In this document: piece by piece, positions 55,118 through 64,000 of the stretch
Numbering within the stretch: the first letter of the stretch is position 1
Layout: the number at the start of each line of letters is the position of its first letter
Source of the DNA: a virus
Virus record (IMG/VR): IMGVR_UViG_3300031963_000020
Location: 1 to 64,000 of that record
Length of the DNA stretch: 64,000 bases
Direction: 5' to 3' (one strand)
Made by a program: the position numbers and the translations under genes
Notes under the pieces: model-generated
What the model was told of the DNA's origin: nothing
The model's input: only the letters and a program-made list of their open reading frames with translations
Databases searched by the model: none

Positions 55118-58100
55118 ATATAAGTGTCCCATTTAATAAACTAAAGAAAATAGTCCACCTCGCAGATATTCATATTCGATTATTTAAGCGACACGACGAA
55201 TACAACGAATGTTTCCAGACCCTCTATAACCAGTTGCGTCAAGAAGATTTGACCGACTCGGTTATTGTTGTTGCTGGTGACATCGTGCATGCTAAGACGG
55301 ATATGAGTCCTGAGATGGTGGTGATGGCTACGCAGTTCTTAAAGACGTTAGCTGACATGGCACCGACCATTATTATCGCAGGTAATCACGACCTCAACTT
55401 ATCCAATATGAACCGATTGGATAGTTTGACCCCTATCGTCGATAGTATCAATCACAAAGACCTGCATTACTTTAAGCACTCTGATGTTTACACGATTGCA
55501 GACACCGACTTTGCCGTATACTCCATTCTTGATGACAAGGAGAAGTGGCCGTCCCACAAGGATTGTCATTCTCGTCGTAAGGTGGCTCTCTATCACGGAC
55601 CTGTTCACGGCGCAACTACGGATGCACGATATACCATTACGAACCGACATGTCGAAGTCTCGGCATTCAACGGGTTCGATATGGTCTTACTTGGAGACAT
55701 TCATAGACATCAAGTATTGCAAGAACGAGACACAGAAAGCAAGAAACCTATCGTCGTATACGCATCGTCACTTATCCAACAGAACCACGGGGAAAGTGTC
55801 GATAATCACGGATGGTGCATGTGGGATGTGAATAGTTGTTCGTTCGAGTTCCGTCCACTTCCAAACAACTATGGCTACTACACAATAGAGGTGAAGGGTG
55901 GAAAGGTACCTGTATTGAATGATGTCCCGAAGAATGTTCGTATGCGCATATTCACGGGGAACCTTGATACTTCTGCGGTCAAGAAGTTGACGGCGGTATT
56001 ACGAAAGCAATACAACATTATTGAGTTAAGTATCAACAAGTCCAGATACGACAATACCAATCAAGAAAAGATGAAGAGTGGGATTGAGATTGTAGATGTC
56101 CAGAACATCAACAACCAGAACCAACTTATCCAAGATTGGTTAGAACGACAATATGACGATACGATTGACAAGCCGTTAATGGACAAAATCTTGGATGTCA
56201 ACAAGAACCTTAATGCTCAAATCAATCACGATGACCATTCCCGTAATGTGAACTGGCGCCCTCTTCAACTGAAGTTCTCGAATATGTTCTCGTATGGTGA
56301 GGACAATATCATCAACTTTGGCAAGATGAAGGGTATATATGGTATCTTTGCCAATAACGCATCGGGTAAGAGTTCCGCAATGGATGCCCTCATCTTTACC
56401 CTTTACGATAAGACTCCACGTGCGTTCCGTGGTGACCATATAATGAATAATCGTAAGGATACCTTTACCTGCCAGTTAAAGTTTGAAATCAACAATGAAA
56501 TCTTCTATATCCGTAGAACAGGTACCCGTAAAAAGACGGGTGATGTCAAGGTTGATGTCTCATTCTGGCGGGAAAACGAGGATGGAACCCACGAGTCGTT
56601 AAATGGTGAGGACCGCCGTGATACCAATGCCAATATCCGTAACTATGTCGGCACCTATGAAGATTTCGTCCTAACGGCACTCAGTAGTCAGAATAGTAAT
56701 GCGTTATTCATTGACAAGTCCCACTCTGAACGTAAAGACCTACTTATCCAGTTTATGGGATTAAGTATCTTTGACAAGTTATGTGACACCGCCAACGACG
56801 AGATGAAGGAAATCTCTGGGGCACTCCGTAAGTTTAAGAAGGTCGATTTCTCTCAGACATTATCCGATACCCAGAGTAAGTTGGATGCCACCCGTGAGGA
56901 ACACGAACGGGTAGAAGGGTTGTTCTCTAACATTAAACAGGAACAGGAAACCCTCTACGAGAAGTTAAAGGGATTACAGGAACAAAAACGACCTGTTCCG
57001 AATATTGAGTTGGATATTGATACCCTCTTATCTACGAAGGATAAGGTGGTTGACCTTGCGGCATCCTACGAAGAAGATAAGGGTGAAGCAGAAGGACGAT
57101 TACAATATATTCACGATACAATCGCAGAGAAAACAAAGGAAGTAGTAGATGCAAATATTCCAGAACTTCGGAACTCTGTTGAAGAATATAATAGATTATC
57201 TGACCTCTTTAATAAGGGTAGTAATGCCTTGAAGTTAACCACCTCGAAGATTGGGGAAAAGGTAAAGTTCCAAATCAAACTTGATAGTTACAAATACAAT
57301 CCAGATTGTGATGTTTGTGTTGACAACAATAAAACAATCATTTCTGATAAACAACAAGTAGCACAAGAGTTGTTGGAGTTGGAAGAGGTGCGAATCAAGC
57401 AAACAGCTGCTATCGAAGAAATCAAACAGCAGATGGAACCACTGGTCGAAAAGGTTAATCTCTGTGCATACTACGAGAAGATACAGAGTGAAGTCCAACA
57501 ACTCCAGAAAAAGGCAAGTGGGATTGAACTTGACATCCAAAAGATATTGACCAACATCGAAAAGTGTGACCGCAAGCGTGAGCAAGTGGAAAAGGACATT
57601 GAACTCCATCGGTCAAACAAAGAAAATATAGAATATAATATTGAGATAGATGAACGTATTGACCATATCCAATACGACATCACTACATCTAAAAAGAAGG
57701 CCGACCACATGGAAAAGGTTGTCCGTGACTTGCATGGTGAGATTAAAGTATTAGAAGCCACCAAGACAGACATTATGAACCAGATTAAGGAAGCTGAGGA
57801 GTTAGAAGCAACCTACGAGGCGTACAAGTATTATATGGAAGCGGTGGGTCGTGATGGTATTCCATATGACTTGATGAGTAAGGCAATCCCGAACATCGAA
57901 GCTGAAATAAATAATATTTTAAGTCAGATTGTGGACTTCACTATCTCACTCGAAGTGGATGGAAAGAACATCGTCGGTAAGTTAAACTACGATTATGACC
58001 GCGTATGGCCGCTGGAAAACTCATCTGGGATGGAACGCTTCATTAGTAGTCTGGCAATCCGTGTAGCCTTGATGAACGCTTCGAACCTTCCAAAGTCCAA

Positions 58101-58293
58101 CTTCTTGATTATTGATGAAGGATTGGGGACATTAGACGCCGAGAATATGACTTCGATGCATACCCTATTCGGTATCTTAAAGGCTCAATTTGATTTCCTT
58201 ATCGTCATCAGTCATTTGGATGTGGTCAGAGATATGGTAGACAACTTAATTGAGATAAAAAGAGAGGACGGATTCTCCTATATTCAGTCGTGA
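55114..58293 (+). CDS. Fused Mre11-Rad50 (SbcD-SbcC, T4 gp47-gp46) nuclease
   Basis: 1059 residues in one frame. Residues 1-250 are the Mre11/SbcD phosphoesterase: LADIHI (Asp18, His20), AGDIVH (Asp56), AGNHD (Asn91, His92), HGPVH (His161), LGDIHRH (Asp195, His197, His199). Residues 385-1059 are Rad50/SbcC: Walker A GIFANNASGKS (410-420), long coiled-coil arms, zinc hook CDVC (732-735), signature SSGMERF, Walker B FLIIDEGLGTLD. The complex resects double-strand ends for recombination. In T4 these are two separate genes, so the fusion is notable. Confidence 0.9.
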   Translation: MNISVPFNKLKKIVHLADIHIRLFKRHDEYNECFQTLYNQLRQEDLTDSVIVVAGDIVHAKTDMSPEMVVMATQFLKTLADMAPTIIIAGNHDLNLSNMNRLDSLTPIVDSINHKDLHYFKHSDVYTIADTDFAVYSILDDKEKWPSHKDCHSRRKVALYHGPVHGATTDARYTITNRHVEVSAFNGFDMVLLGDIHRHQVLQERDTESKKPIVVYASSLIQQNHGESVDNHGWCMWDVNSCSFEFRPLPNNYGYYTIEVKGGKVPVLNDVPKNVRMRIFTGNLDTSAVKKLTAVLRKQYNIIELSINKSRYDNTNQEKMKSGIEIVDVQNINNQNQLIQDWLERQYDDTIDKPLMDKILDVNKNLNAQINHDDHSRNVNWRPLQLKFSNMFSYGEDNIINFGKMKGIYGIFANNASGKSSAMDALIFTLYDKTPRAFRGDHIMNNRKDTFTCQLKFEINNEIFYIRRTGTRKKTGDVKVDVSFWRENEDGTHESLNGEDRRDTNANIRNYVGTYEDFVLTALSSQNSNALFIDKSHSERKDLLIQFMGLSIFDKLCDTANDEMKEISGALRKFKKVDFSQTLSDTQSKLDATREEHERVEGLFSNIKQEQETLYEKLKGLQEQKRPVPNIELDIDTLLSTKDKVVDLAASYEEDKGEAEGRLQYIHDTIAEKTKEVVDANIPELRNSVEEYNRLSDLFNKGSNALKLTTSKIGEKVKFQIKLDSYKYNPDCDVCVDNNKTIISDKQQVAQELLELEEVRIKQTAAIEEIKQQMEPLVEKVNLCAYYEKIQSEVQQLQKKASGIELDIQKILTNIEKCDRKREQVEKDIELHRSNKENIEYNIEIDERIDHIQYDITTSKKKADHMEKVVRDLHGEIKVLEATKTDIMNQIKEAEELEATYEAYKYYMEAVGRDGIPYDLMSKAIPNIEAEINNILSQIVDFTISLEVDGKNIVGKLNYDYDRVWPLENSSGMERFISSLAIRVALMNASNLPKSNFLIIDEGLGTLDAENMTSMHTLFGILKAQFDFLIVISHLDVVRDMVDNLIEIKREDGFSYIQS

Positions 58294-58297
58294 TAAC

Positions 58298-58306
58298 TAT
58301 TTATAT
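58298..58306 (+). promoter_or_regulatory. TATTTATAT element inside an inverted repeat
   Basis: Copy of the recurring motif, in a 38-base gap, between ATAACTA and TAGTTAT (perfect 7-bp repeat 58293-58317). The next gene, a structural one, starts 26 bases on. Confidence 0.45.
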
Positions 58307-58331
58307 TGAGTAGTTATTACGGTGAGAAACT

Positions 58332-60149
58332 ATGGCACGAACTAGAAAAGCATTAGGAAAGCAATTTTTAAACCAGGTACCTGTCTTGATTGAAGATTCA
58401 AGTCAGGAATCTGTGTATTTTAATATAAAAAAATTAGATAGTTATTTCACTGGTGGTAAGAACGCTTTTCTTGTTACTGGAACAGGATTACTGGAACCAA
58501 ACACCACCATTCAAATTGAAATATTAGACGTTGATGGAAACAGTATTTATGTAGAAGCTATACGTAATTTTTCTGAAGCAGGGTCACGTGTGGTGGTAGT
58601 TGAAATATACGAAAACACACCACGAGGACCAGCTATTCTCACGATATTAGGAACTGCTAGACGTTTAGCAAACGGACAATCTATACCTGATATTTGGCAA
58701 GGTCGTGTTAATTTACGTTGGCAAAAGAAACTCATTGTAGAACCAAAAGCAAGAAACAACACACCAATACGAATTAAAAGACAACCTGAAATTATTACAA
58801 GTGAATTACTATTGACAGGTTCATTACTCAGTCAATCTCGTATCAATAATCCTATAGGTCAAATTACATTAACACCAAAAAATGTATTAAATAAACAACG
58901 TGGTTATATAGTAACTCTTAATAGTGGTAGTGCGTTCAAAGGATTTCATTTAACACCAAAAATAACAGGAAGTTTTAGTTTACAAGAACGTAAATATACG
59001 GGGACAATACCAGCAACAACTGAATCAATACAGATACTTTCAAACCACACAGCATCCGTAGATTTACCACTTTCTCATTTAAATGCATCACGGTCATTTA
59101 CCGATGTAAATATTACTAGCTCGACAGATAATAATATACTTAATTTTACACCAGTAAGAAATGGACAATACGAAATAGGTGAAACATTATATACAGCGTC
59201 ATCTACCACGTATATTAGAACTGCAAAATCAATCACATCCTCACTTAACTACAGTTTTATAAGTGAAAGTTCTACATTGATAACCAGTAGTATATTATCG
59301 TTTGCGAAACTTCGTATCATAAATCTAGATACAGTTAGTGGTGAAATCTTTAGAATTAAGGCGTCGGGTAAGCAAGCAGGTGCACAAACAGATTTCGGTT
59401 TCATAGCAGATACACCAACTACAGTAGGTGAACTATTAATAACCAGTTCTACAGACCAAGATGATAGAGAACAACCAATTGGTATATTTAACACTCATGC
59501 GATATTAACTGCAAGTTGGTATGCACATAATGTTACGGGGTCTGGTATACCTGATACCTCATATGGTGATGATACGTTAAATGCATCTACGCATATTAGT
59601 TTAAGTCTTGATGATAGTAATATCTTGGATGCAGGATATGCGGTCACTGCTACAAGTAGCTACTTTATAGGAACACGAGAAGAATTTGCTTTATTTCCAA
59701 CATCTGAGTATACACTAAAATTTGATAGTTATGTATATACTACATCTGGAGCATTCGCATACACAGCAAGTGCCTATAATACAGACGTATATATAACTGG
59801 TTCCGCTATCGCTGGTAATAATCTATTTGGTCAAAAAATAGGTTCAATCACCACTACGGGCAAAGCAGGATATTTCCCAAATAAACAGTTTAATTTTACA
59901 GTTCCACGTAGTGGTAGTGCTGGATTACGATTTGTAGTAAATAATGGGTTCTGGCAATTTGCAAATATTTCATTAAAGGTTGCGGAAGAGTATGCATTTA
60001 GCCCCGACGAAGTTATCGTTACGATTCCAAACGATGCGGCAAATACGTCAAGTTTGATATTTAAAACAGATTTGTTTGATATTAACAATAATGCATTAGA
60101 TTTAAATATTCAGTCAGTTCCAACTATCTTTACAGGTTCAAGACGATGA
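58332..60149 (+). CDS. Large beta-rich virion protein
   Basis: 605 residues, Ser/Thr-rich and mostly beta. N-terminal section has an Ig-like look (FTGGKNAFLVTGTGLLEPNT, IQIEILDVDGNSIYVEAI). The remainder contains several jelly-roll-like stretches (FIADTPTTVGELLITSS, TLKFDSYVYTTSGAFAYTAS). It returns to structural genes after replication genes, so is probably a tail fibre or whisker. No family recognised. Confidence 0.6.
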   Translation: MARTRKALGKQFLNQVPVLIEDSSQESVYFNIKKLDSYFTGGKNAFLVTGTGLLEPNTTIQIEILDVDGNSIYVEAIRNFSEAGSRVVVVEIYENTPRGPAILTILGTARRLANGQSIPDIWQGRVNLRWQKKLIVEPKARNNTPIRIKRQPEIITSELLLTGSLLSQSRINNPIGQITLTPKNVLNKQRGYIVTLNSGSAFKGFHLTPKITGSFSLQERKYTGTIPATTESIQILSNHTASVDLPLSHLNASRSFTDVNITSSTDNNILNFTPVRNGQYEIGETLYTASSTTYIRTAKSITSSLNYSFISESSTLITSSILSFAKLRIINLDTVSGEIFRIKASGKQAGAQTDFGFIADTPTTVGELLITSSTDQDDREQPIGIFNTHAILTASWYAHNVTGSGIPDTSYGDDTLNASTHISLSLDDSNILDAGYAVTATSSYFIGTREEFALFPTSEYTLKFDSYVYTTSGAFAYTASAYNTDVYITGSAIAGNNLFGQKIGSITTTGKAGYFPNKQFNFTVPRSGSAGLRFVVNNGFWQFANISLKVAEEYAFSPDEVIVTIPNDAANTSSLIFKTDLFDINNNALDLNIQSVPTIFTGSRR

Positions 60150-62959
60150 ACATAAACAAATTATTTGAACAAATAGTAGCACTTGACGATTATGTTGAGC
60201 AACACAATTTCTTGGTAGAGACACTTGCACCACAACTTGTGGAAGAATTAGCTATTACAACGACTGATACATTGGAAGAAGCAAAAAAGAAGCGTAAGAA
60301 GGCAAAAGAAAAGATTAAACGATATGGATTTTTCTATCCATTATATCCTCGTGTAATTAAAACTGGTGAACAACCAAAAGAAGAACCAACAACACCACCA
60401 ACGGAACCAACCGATAGTGGTGATGCTGGAGCTGGTGATACTGGTGGTGTGGATGAAATTAAGCCACAAAATGTAGATAACGCATTTGCATTTCCTTATT
60501 CACTTGGTCCGGAGCAAGATGATGAATTCTTACAAAAAGAAGCACTATCAAGTACGGAACGGATGCGTAGGTACAACAAGCGTCACCCCGAAAAAGTTCG
60601 TCAGTACCTTAAAAAGACTCAGGATGACCGCGTTGCCCGTAACCGCGACCGTAAAAAAGCAGTAAAGAAATACGGCAAAACAAAGATGAAGAACCATGAC
60701 GTACATCATCCAAACGGACCACATAATGGTGGTGCTCGCTTGGTACGTAAAGATCATGGACGAGATAAGAAAAACGAAAATATTGAGTACGTATATCTCT
60801 CCGAGTTATTAGAAGGTAATGTACCAAATGGTCCGTGGATATTGTTATCAGAGGGTGGAGCAGCAGGACATTTAGCGCATCCATACGAAGATGATAGTTT
60901 GACGTTTAAAGATTTAAAAGAAATGGCAAAACGTGGTTTGGTCGGTGGATTAGATGCAGAAGGTCCAGTCACCGAAAAACTTGACGGACAGAACATCACC
61001 TTTAGTGTACGTGATGGTCGTGTGGTATTTGCTCGTAATAAAGGTCAAGTCAAAAATCGTGGACAGAACGCATTACCAGCAGCAGACTTACGACAAATGT
61101 TTGCTGGTCGTGGTGATATAGAAAAAGCATTTGGAAACTCAGCAGATGACTTACAAGCAGCAGTAGACGCATTACCACAAGAACAACGAGACGCGATGTT
61201 CGGTGATGGTCGTAAGTTTATGAATGTAGAAATTATATTCCCAGATACAAAAAATGTTATTCCATACGGTAAACCAGTGTTGGTATTTCATGGAACTATT
61301 GAATATGATGATGCAGGGGAAGAGATTGGTCGTAATGTAGATGATGCAAAAATTTTGGACCAACAACTTCAAGCAGTTAGTGCACAAAAACAACGCACAT
61401 TTGGCATATCAGGTCCACAACCTATTACATTTAATGATGCCGACACAGTACGCAATAAAGAACGATTACAACAATACGGTGCAGAAATTGCACGTATTCA
61501 AGAAGAATATGACCTTGATGATAATTCTACATTAGAAGATTACAAGGTGGCATGGTGGAATAGAGAAATTGATAATATGGGTATCGATTGGACTCCACAA
61601 GAACGTGAAGGTCTTATTCGTCGTTGGGCAATGGGTGAAAAGAAGTTTGGGGTCAAAGATATTGAAGATCCTGAAAAGAAAAAGGCATTTAGACAATTTG
61701 AAGTAAACGAACTTAAAGATAAACAAAAGGCTGCTACTCGTCCAATAGAACGTATTTTTTTACGTATTGGTGCAGATACGTTACTACGCGTCACTAATAC
61801 TCTTGGAGCTAATAATCCAGAGATGGCAGCACAATTAAAACAAGAAGTTAGAGATGCTATAGAAAAGATTAAAGACGCTGGTGATGAAAATCAATTGGCA
61901 ATGTTACAGCAACAAATAGAACGGTTAGATGACCTTGGTATTGAACGTGTGGTTCCAAGCGAAGGGTTGGTCTTTATCTATAATGGTAAACCATATAAAT
62001 TTACTGGAGCATTTGCACCAGTCAATCAAATCCTTGGTATGATGAAGTTTCAACGAGGTAAAGCTAAAGTTGTTGATGAACCAGAAAAGAAACCAGCAGA
62101 AGAACCACAAGTAACCACACAAACAACAACTACACCAACTGGTGAAAAACGAACCATTGCTATTTTTCCTGGTCGTTTTCAACCATTCCACGCAGGACAT
62201 TACAGTATCTATCGTGCTTTGGTCGAAAAGTTTGGTAAAGAAAATGTTTATATCGCAACCAGTGATAAGACCGACCCAACCAAATCACCATTTGGGTTTG
62301 TTGAAAAGAAAGACATTATCACAAGAATGTTTGATATTCCGGAAGATATGGTGGTACAAGTAAAAAATCCATACGCACCAGTTGAAATCACCGGTAATAT
62401 GCCAGACAATACAGTTGTGGTAACTGCAGTCAGTGAAAAAGACTCAGAACGATTAACGGGTGGTAAATACTTTACACCGTATGATGGTGAAACAGCGACA
62501 CAAGGATTTAAAGATAAAGGATATTTCATAGTTGCACCAGAAATGCAACTACAACTTCAAGGCAAAAACATTAGTGGAACTCAAGTTAGAGCATTGTTAG
62601 GTAATCCAAATATTACTGACGAAGCAAAAGAAGAAATATTCACAATGATATATGGTAAGTTCGACCCAGACATATTTAAAAAGATTGTTAAAACTACTAC
62701 GGACTCAGAAAAAGCATTGGCACTTACACAACAGCATGGTGGTAAAAAAGCTGCAAAACCACGAGTAAAAAAGAAAGCGGGAGAACCACAAAAAGGTGTG
62801 AGAAAAAAAGCAGTAAAACCAGAACCAAAAGATCCATCATTTTACAAACCTGGTGAATCGTGGGAAACTGAAACTGGAAACTTTGGTGGCAAGAATAAAA
62901 AGAATCAAGTAAGATATTTTGGTACAAAGGACCGAGCAGACAAATTCGCTAAATCATAA
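60146..62959 (+). CDS. Ligase-like nucleotidyltransferase fused to an HxGH nucleotidylyltransferase
   Basis: 937 residues. After a Lys/Arg/His-rich N-terminal part, residues about 270-640 contain covalent-nucleotidyltransferase motifs: TEKLDG (motif I, Lys278), VFARNKGQ, KFMNVEIIFP (motif III), PSEGLVF (motif IV) and KPYKFTG (motif V). Residues about 665-860 form a nucleotidylyltransferase: FPGRFQPFHAGH (HxGH, His682/His685) and ISGTQVR, as in NMN adenylyltransferase. The end is Lys-rich. A possible role is RNA/DNA end joining or capping linked with NAD or nucleotide chemistry; no biochemistry can be claimed. Confidence 0.75.
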   Translation: MNINKLFEQIVALDDYVEQHNFLVETLAPQLVEELAITTTDTLEEAKKKRKKAKEKIKRYGFFYPLYPRVIKTGEQPKEEPTTPPTEPTDSGDAGAGDTGGVDEIKPQNVDNAFAFPYSLGPEQDDEFLQKEALSSTERMRRYNKRHPEKVRQYLKKTQDDRVARNRDRKKAVKKYGKTKMKNHDVHHPNGPHNGGARLVRKDHGRDKKNENIEYVYLSELLEGNVPNGPWILLSEGGAAGHLAHPYEDDSLTFKDLKEMAKRGLVGGLDAEGPVTEKLDGQNITFSVRDGRVVFARNKGQVKNRGQNALPAADLRQMFAGRGDIEKAFGNSADDLQAAVDALPQEQRDAMFGDGRKFMNVEIIFPDTKNVIPYGKPVLVFHGTIEYDDAGEEIGRNVDDAKILDQQLQAVSAQKQRTFGISGPQPITFNDADTVRNKERLQQYGAEIARIQEEYDLDDNSTLEDYKVAWWNREIDNMGIDWTPQEREGLIRRWAMGEKKFGVKDIEDPEKKKAFRQFEVNELKDKQKAATRPIERIFLRIGADTLLRVTNTLGANNPEMAAQLKQEVRDAIEKIKDAGDENQLAMLQQQIERLDDLGIERVVPSEGLVFIYNGKPYKFTGAFAPVNQILGMMKFQRGKAKVVDEPEKKPAEEPQVTTQTTTTPTGEKRTIAIFPGRFQPFHAGHYSIYRALVEKFGKENVYIATSDKTDPTKSPFGFVEKKDIITRMFDIPEDMVVQVKNPYAPVEITGNMPDNTVVVTAVSEKDSERLTGGKYFTPYDGETATQGFKDKGYFIVAPEMQLQLQGKNISGTQVRALLGNPNITDEAKEEIFTMIYGKFDPDIFKKIVKTTTDSEKALALTQQHGGKKAAKPRVKKKAGEPQKGVRKKAVKPEPKDPSFYKPGESWETETGNFGGKNKKNQVRYFGTKDRADKFAKS

Positions 62960-62968
62960 GAGGTTACT

Positions 62969-63583
62969 ATGGCACGCATGGATGAAAAAGCAGTAGCAGA
63001 TGTAAGAAAAAGAATTGGTGAAGTAATGAACAAACAAGAACAAAAACTTGTATTTGGATGGCGTCCGCAACAAGTAGAGCGACAAGAAGGTGAAGTGTGG
63101 GAAGATCATGATGGTAAAAAATGGACAAAGAAGAATGGTCTTGTTCAAACCGTTACAAAACTTGATGGATTTAAAACTCCGTGGTGGTGTCCAAAATGTA
63201 ATACTCCACTAAACGGTATTCATCTTAAAGCATACAAAAAAGCAGGGCATTGCCACGAATGTATGTTAAAAGAAGAAATGGAATTAAAAAAGTCTGGTAA
63301 ATGGCATGACGTAATAATTGAAAAAGGTCGTCAAAATCATATGGCGATAATACGAGACAAGATACAAGAATTACAAAGCTATCACGATAATCTCTCACAA
63401 CCAGAATTTATTCACGCAGACAATGAAAAAATATTGATGATTGAAAAGTGGGATATGGATATCAATACGGTCAAAAAAGATTTGATGGAAGAAATTACCA
63501 AGCTGCAAAAGCATTTAGAAATGGTTGAGTCTGGAATGAGTGAAGAAGAAATCAGACAATACTACGAAACACAGGAACAATAA
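62969..63583 (+). CDS. Zinc-ribbon coiled-coil protein
   Basis: 204 residues, ATG preceded by agagg. N-terminal ADVRKRIGEVMNKQEQKLVF, a beta part (GEVWEDHDGKKWTKKNGLVQ), a zinc ribbon CPKCNTPL...CHEC about 20 residues apart, then a long helix ending in MSEEEIRQYYETQEQ. Common in T4-like marine phages but with no assigned role. Confidence 0.6.
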   Translation: MARMDEKAVADVRKRIGEVMNKQEQKLVFGWRPQQVERQEGEVWEDHDGKKWTKKNGLVQTVTKLDGFKTPWWCPKCNTPLNGIHLKAYKKAGHCHECMLKEEMELKKSGKWHDVIIEKGRQNHMAIIRDKIQELQSYHDNLSQPEFIHADNEKILMIEKWDMDINTVKKDLMEEITKLQKHLEMVESGMSEEEIRQYYETQEQ

Positions 63584-63584
63584 T

Positions 63585-64000
63585 ATGTCAAGAATAACAA
63601 ATAATATTACTACATTCGTTGTAAATCTTTGTATTTTTTTCGGTTTAGCACTAGCTATATTTTTCTTCGTCAGTAATTCAAAGCAAGACGAAGTGGACAA
63701 GTATATTGCGGAATACAAAGTATTTCAAGCTAAGGCAGATTCAGTCACCGAGTTAGCCGATAGTTTAAAAGCAGAAATTGTAGTTGCTGATAACGAGTCA
63801 CGAGCAGCAGAAAGTCGAGCAAAGGTATTGAGTCGTCAAGTTAATACTTTACGAGATGAAACGTTGAGTATGGAAGAACGTGCAGAAGTAATGAAAGAAA
63901 CACTTTTAGACACTCTTGTTTTAGCTCGTCAATTATTACCACTCAAAGATTCAATTATTGCAAAGCAAAAGGAAACAATTGATGTGCAGGGTGGTCAAGT
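63585..64000 (+). CDS. Membrane-anchored coiled-coil protein, 3'-truncated (spanin-like)
   Basis: ATG at 63585, one base after the previous TAA; runs off the window after 138 residues. One transmembrane segment (about 9-30, TTFVVNLCIFFGLALAIFFF) then a long heptad-type helix (DKYIAEYKVFQAKADSVTEL, ESRAAESRAKVLSRQVNTLR). This is the plan of Rz-type i-spanins, but the C-terminus is missing and the partner is not seen. Confidence 0.55.
   Translation, partial: MSRITNNITTFVVNLCIFFGLALAIFFFVSNSKQDEVDKYIAEYKVFQAKADSVTELADSLKAEIVVADNESRAAESRAKVLSRQVNTLRDETLSMEERAEVMKETLLDTLVLARQLLPLKDSIIAKQKETIDVQGGQ

Noticed and set aside
60600-60770. HNH nuclease domain in the ligase-like fusion protein
   Set aside because: There is a His/Asn-rich stretch (NHDVHHPNGPHNGG) resembling part of an HNH motif, but the flanking zinc or metal residues are not clear.
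1-64000. CRISPR array, integrase, attachment site or insertion sequence
   Set aside because: No regularly spaced direct repeats, no recombinase-like protein and no terminal repeats were seen; the only repeat-like structures are promoters, hairpins and tRNAs.

Overview
The window is part of a large, AT-rich genome of a tailed phage with a contractile (T4-like myovirus) tail. The evidence is a late-transcription sigma factor like T4 gp55, baseplate proteins of the gp5, gp25 and gp6 families, a fused gp47/gp46 (Mre11-Rad50) recombination nuclease, a gp61-type primase and a DsbA-like late regulator. Every gene I can support is on the + strand, packed with ATGA-type overlaps and clear AGGAGG ribosome binding sites. 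TTGACA-N17-TATATT promoters suggest a Gram-negative host that uses Shine-Dalgarno sites and a sigma70-like factor. I cannot name the host.

Layout: 1-3.7 kb is a host-envelope/lysis group (membrane protein fragment, CsgG-like protein, Ala/Ser-rich lipoprotein, class 3 lipase, amidase endolysin). 3.7-7.7 kb has an adenylosuccinate synthetase and a run of small membrane and coiled-coil proteins. 7.8-8.2 kb is a single gene with GC-rich codon use, flanked by a promoter and a terminator. 8.4-10.4 kb encodes a glycosyltransferase and a UDP-glucose-dehydrogenase-like enzyme. 10.47-10.82 kb is a phage tmRNA. 10.9-14.9 kb holds sulfotransferase-like, HNH, HD and small zinc-ribbon genes.

14.95-25.6 kb is a translation island of 29 tRNA genes that together cover all 20 amino acids. 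They are interleaved with small genes (PspC-like, DsbA-like, 2OG oxygenase, NTF2-like, methyltransferase-like, two more sulfotransferase-like proteins, tiny basic peptides) and at least three noncoding intervals with strong predicted structure. 25.7-30.1 kb has an Hsp20, a 26-residue Cys-rich metallothionein-like peptide, a UV damage endonuclease, a glycosyltransferase and an IMP dehydrogenase/GMP reductase homologue. 30.1-54 kb is the late module: lysozyme-like protein, gp55-like sigma factor, then baseplate and tail structural genes. 54-58 kb holds replication/recombination genes (PD-(D/E)XK nuclease, primase, Mre11-Rad50 fusion). 58-64 kb has a further structural protein and a three-part nucleotidyltransferase protein, and ends in a truncated membrane/coiled-coil gene.

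Together the genes suggest a phage that brings its own decoding set and ribosome rescue RNA, shifts purine flow between G and A, and carries envelope-modifying and lytic enzymes. The points most worth checking are the tmRNA plus 20-amino-acid tRNA set, unusual tRNAs (type II Cys, Ser with anticodon ACT), the 25.13-25.22 kb structured RNA, the metallothionein-like peptide followed by a 12-nt perfect match to the 16S rRNA 3' end, and the ligase-like/HxGH fusion.
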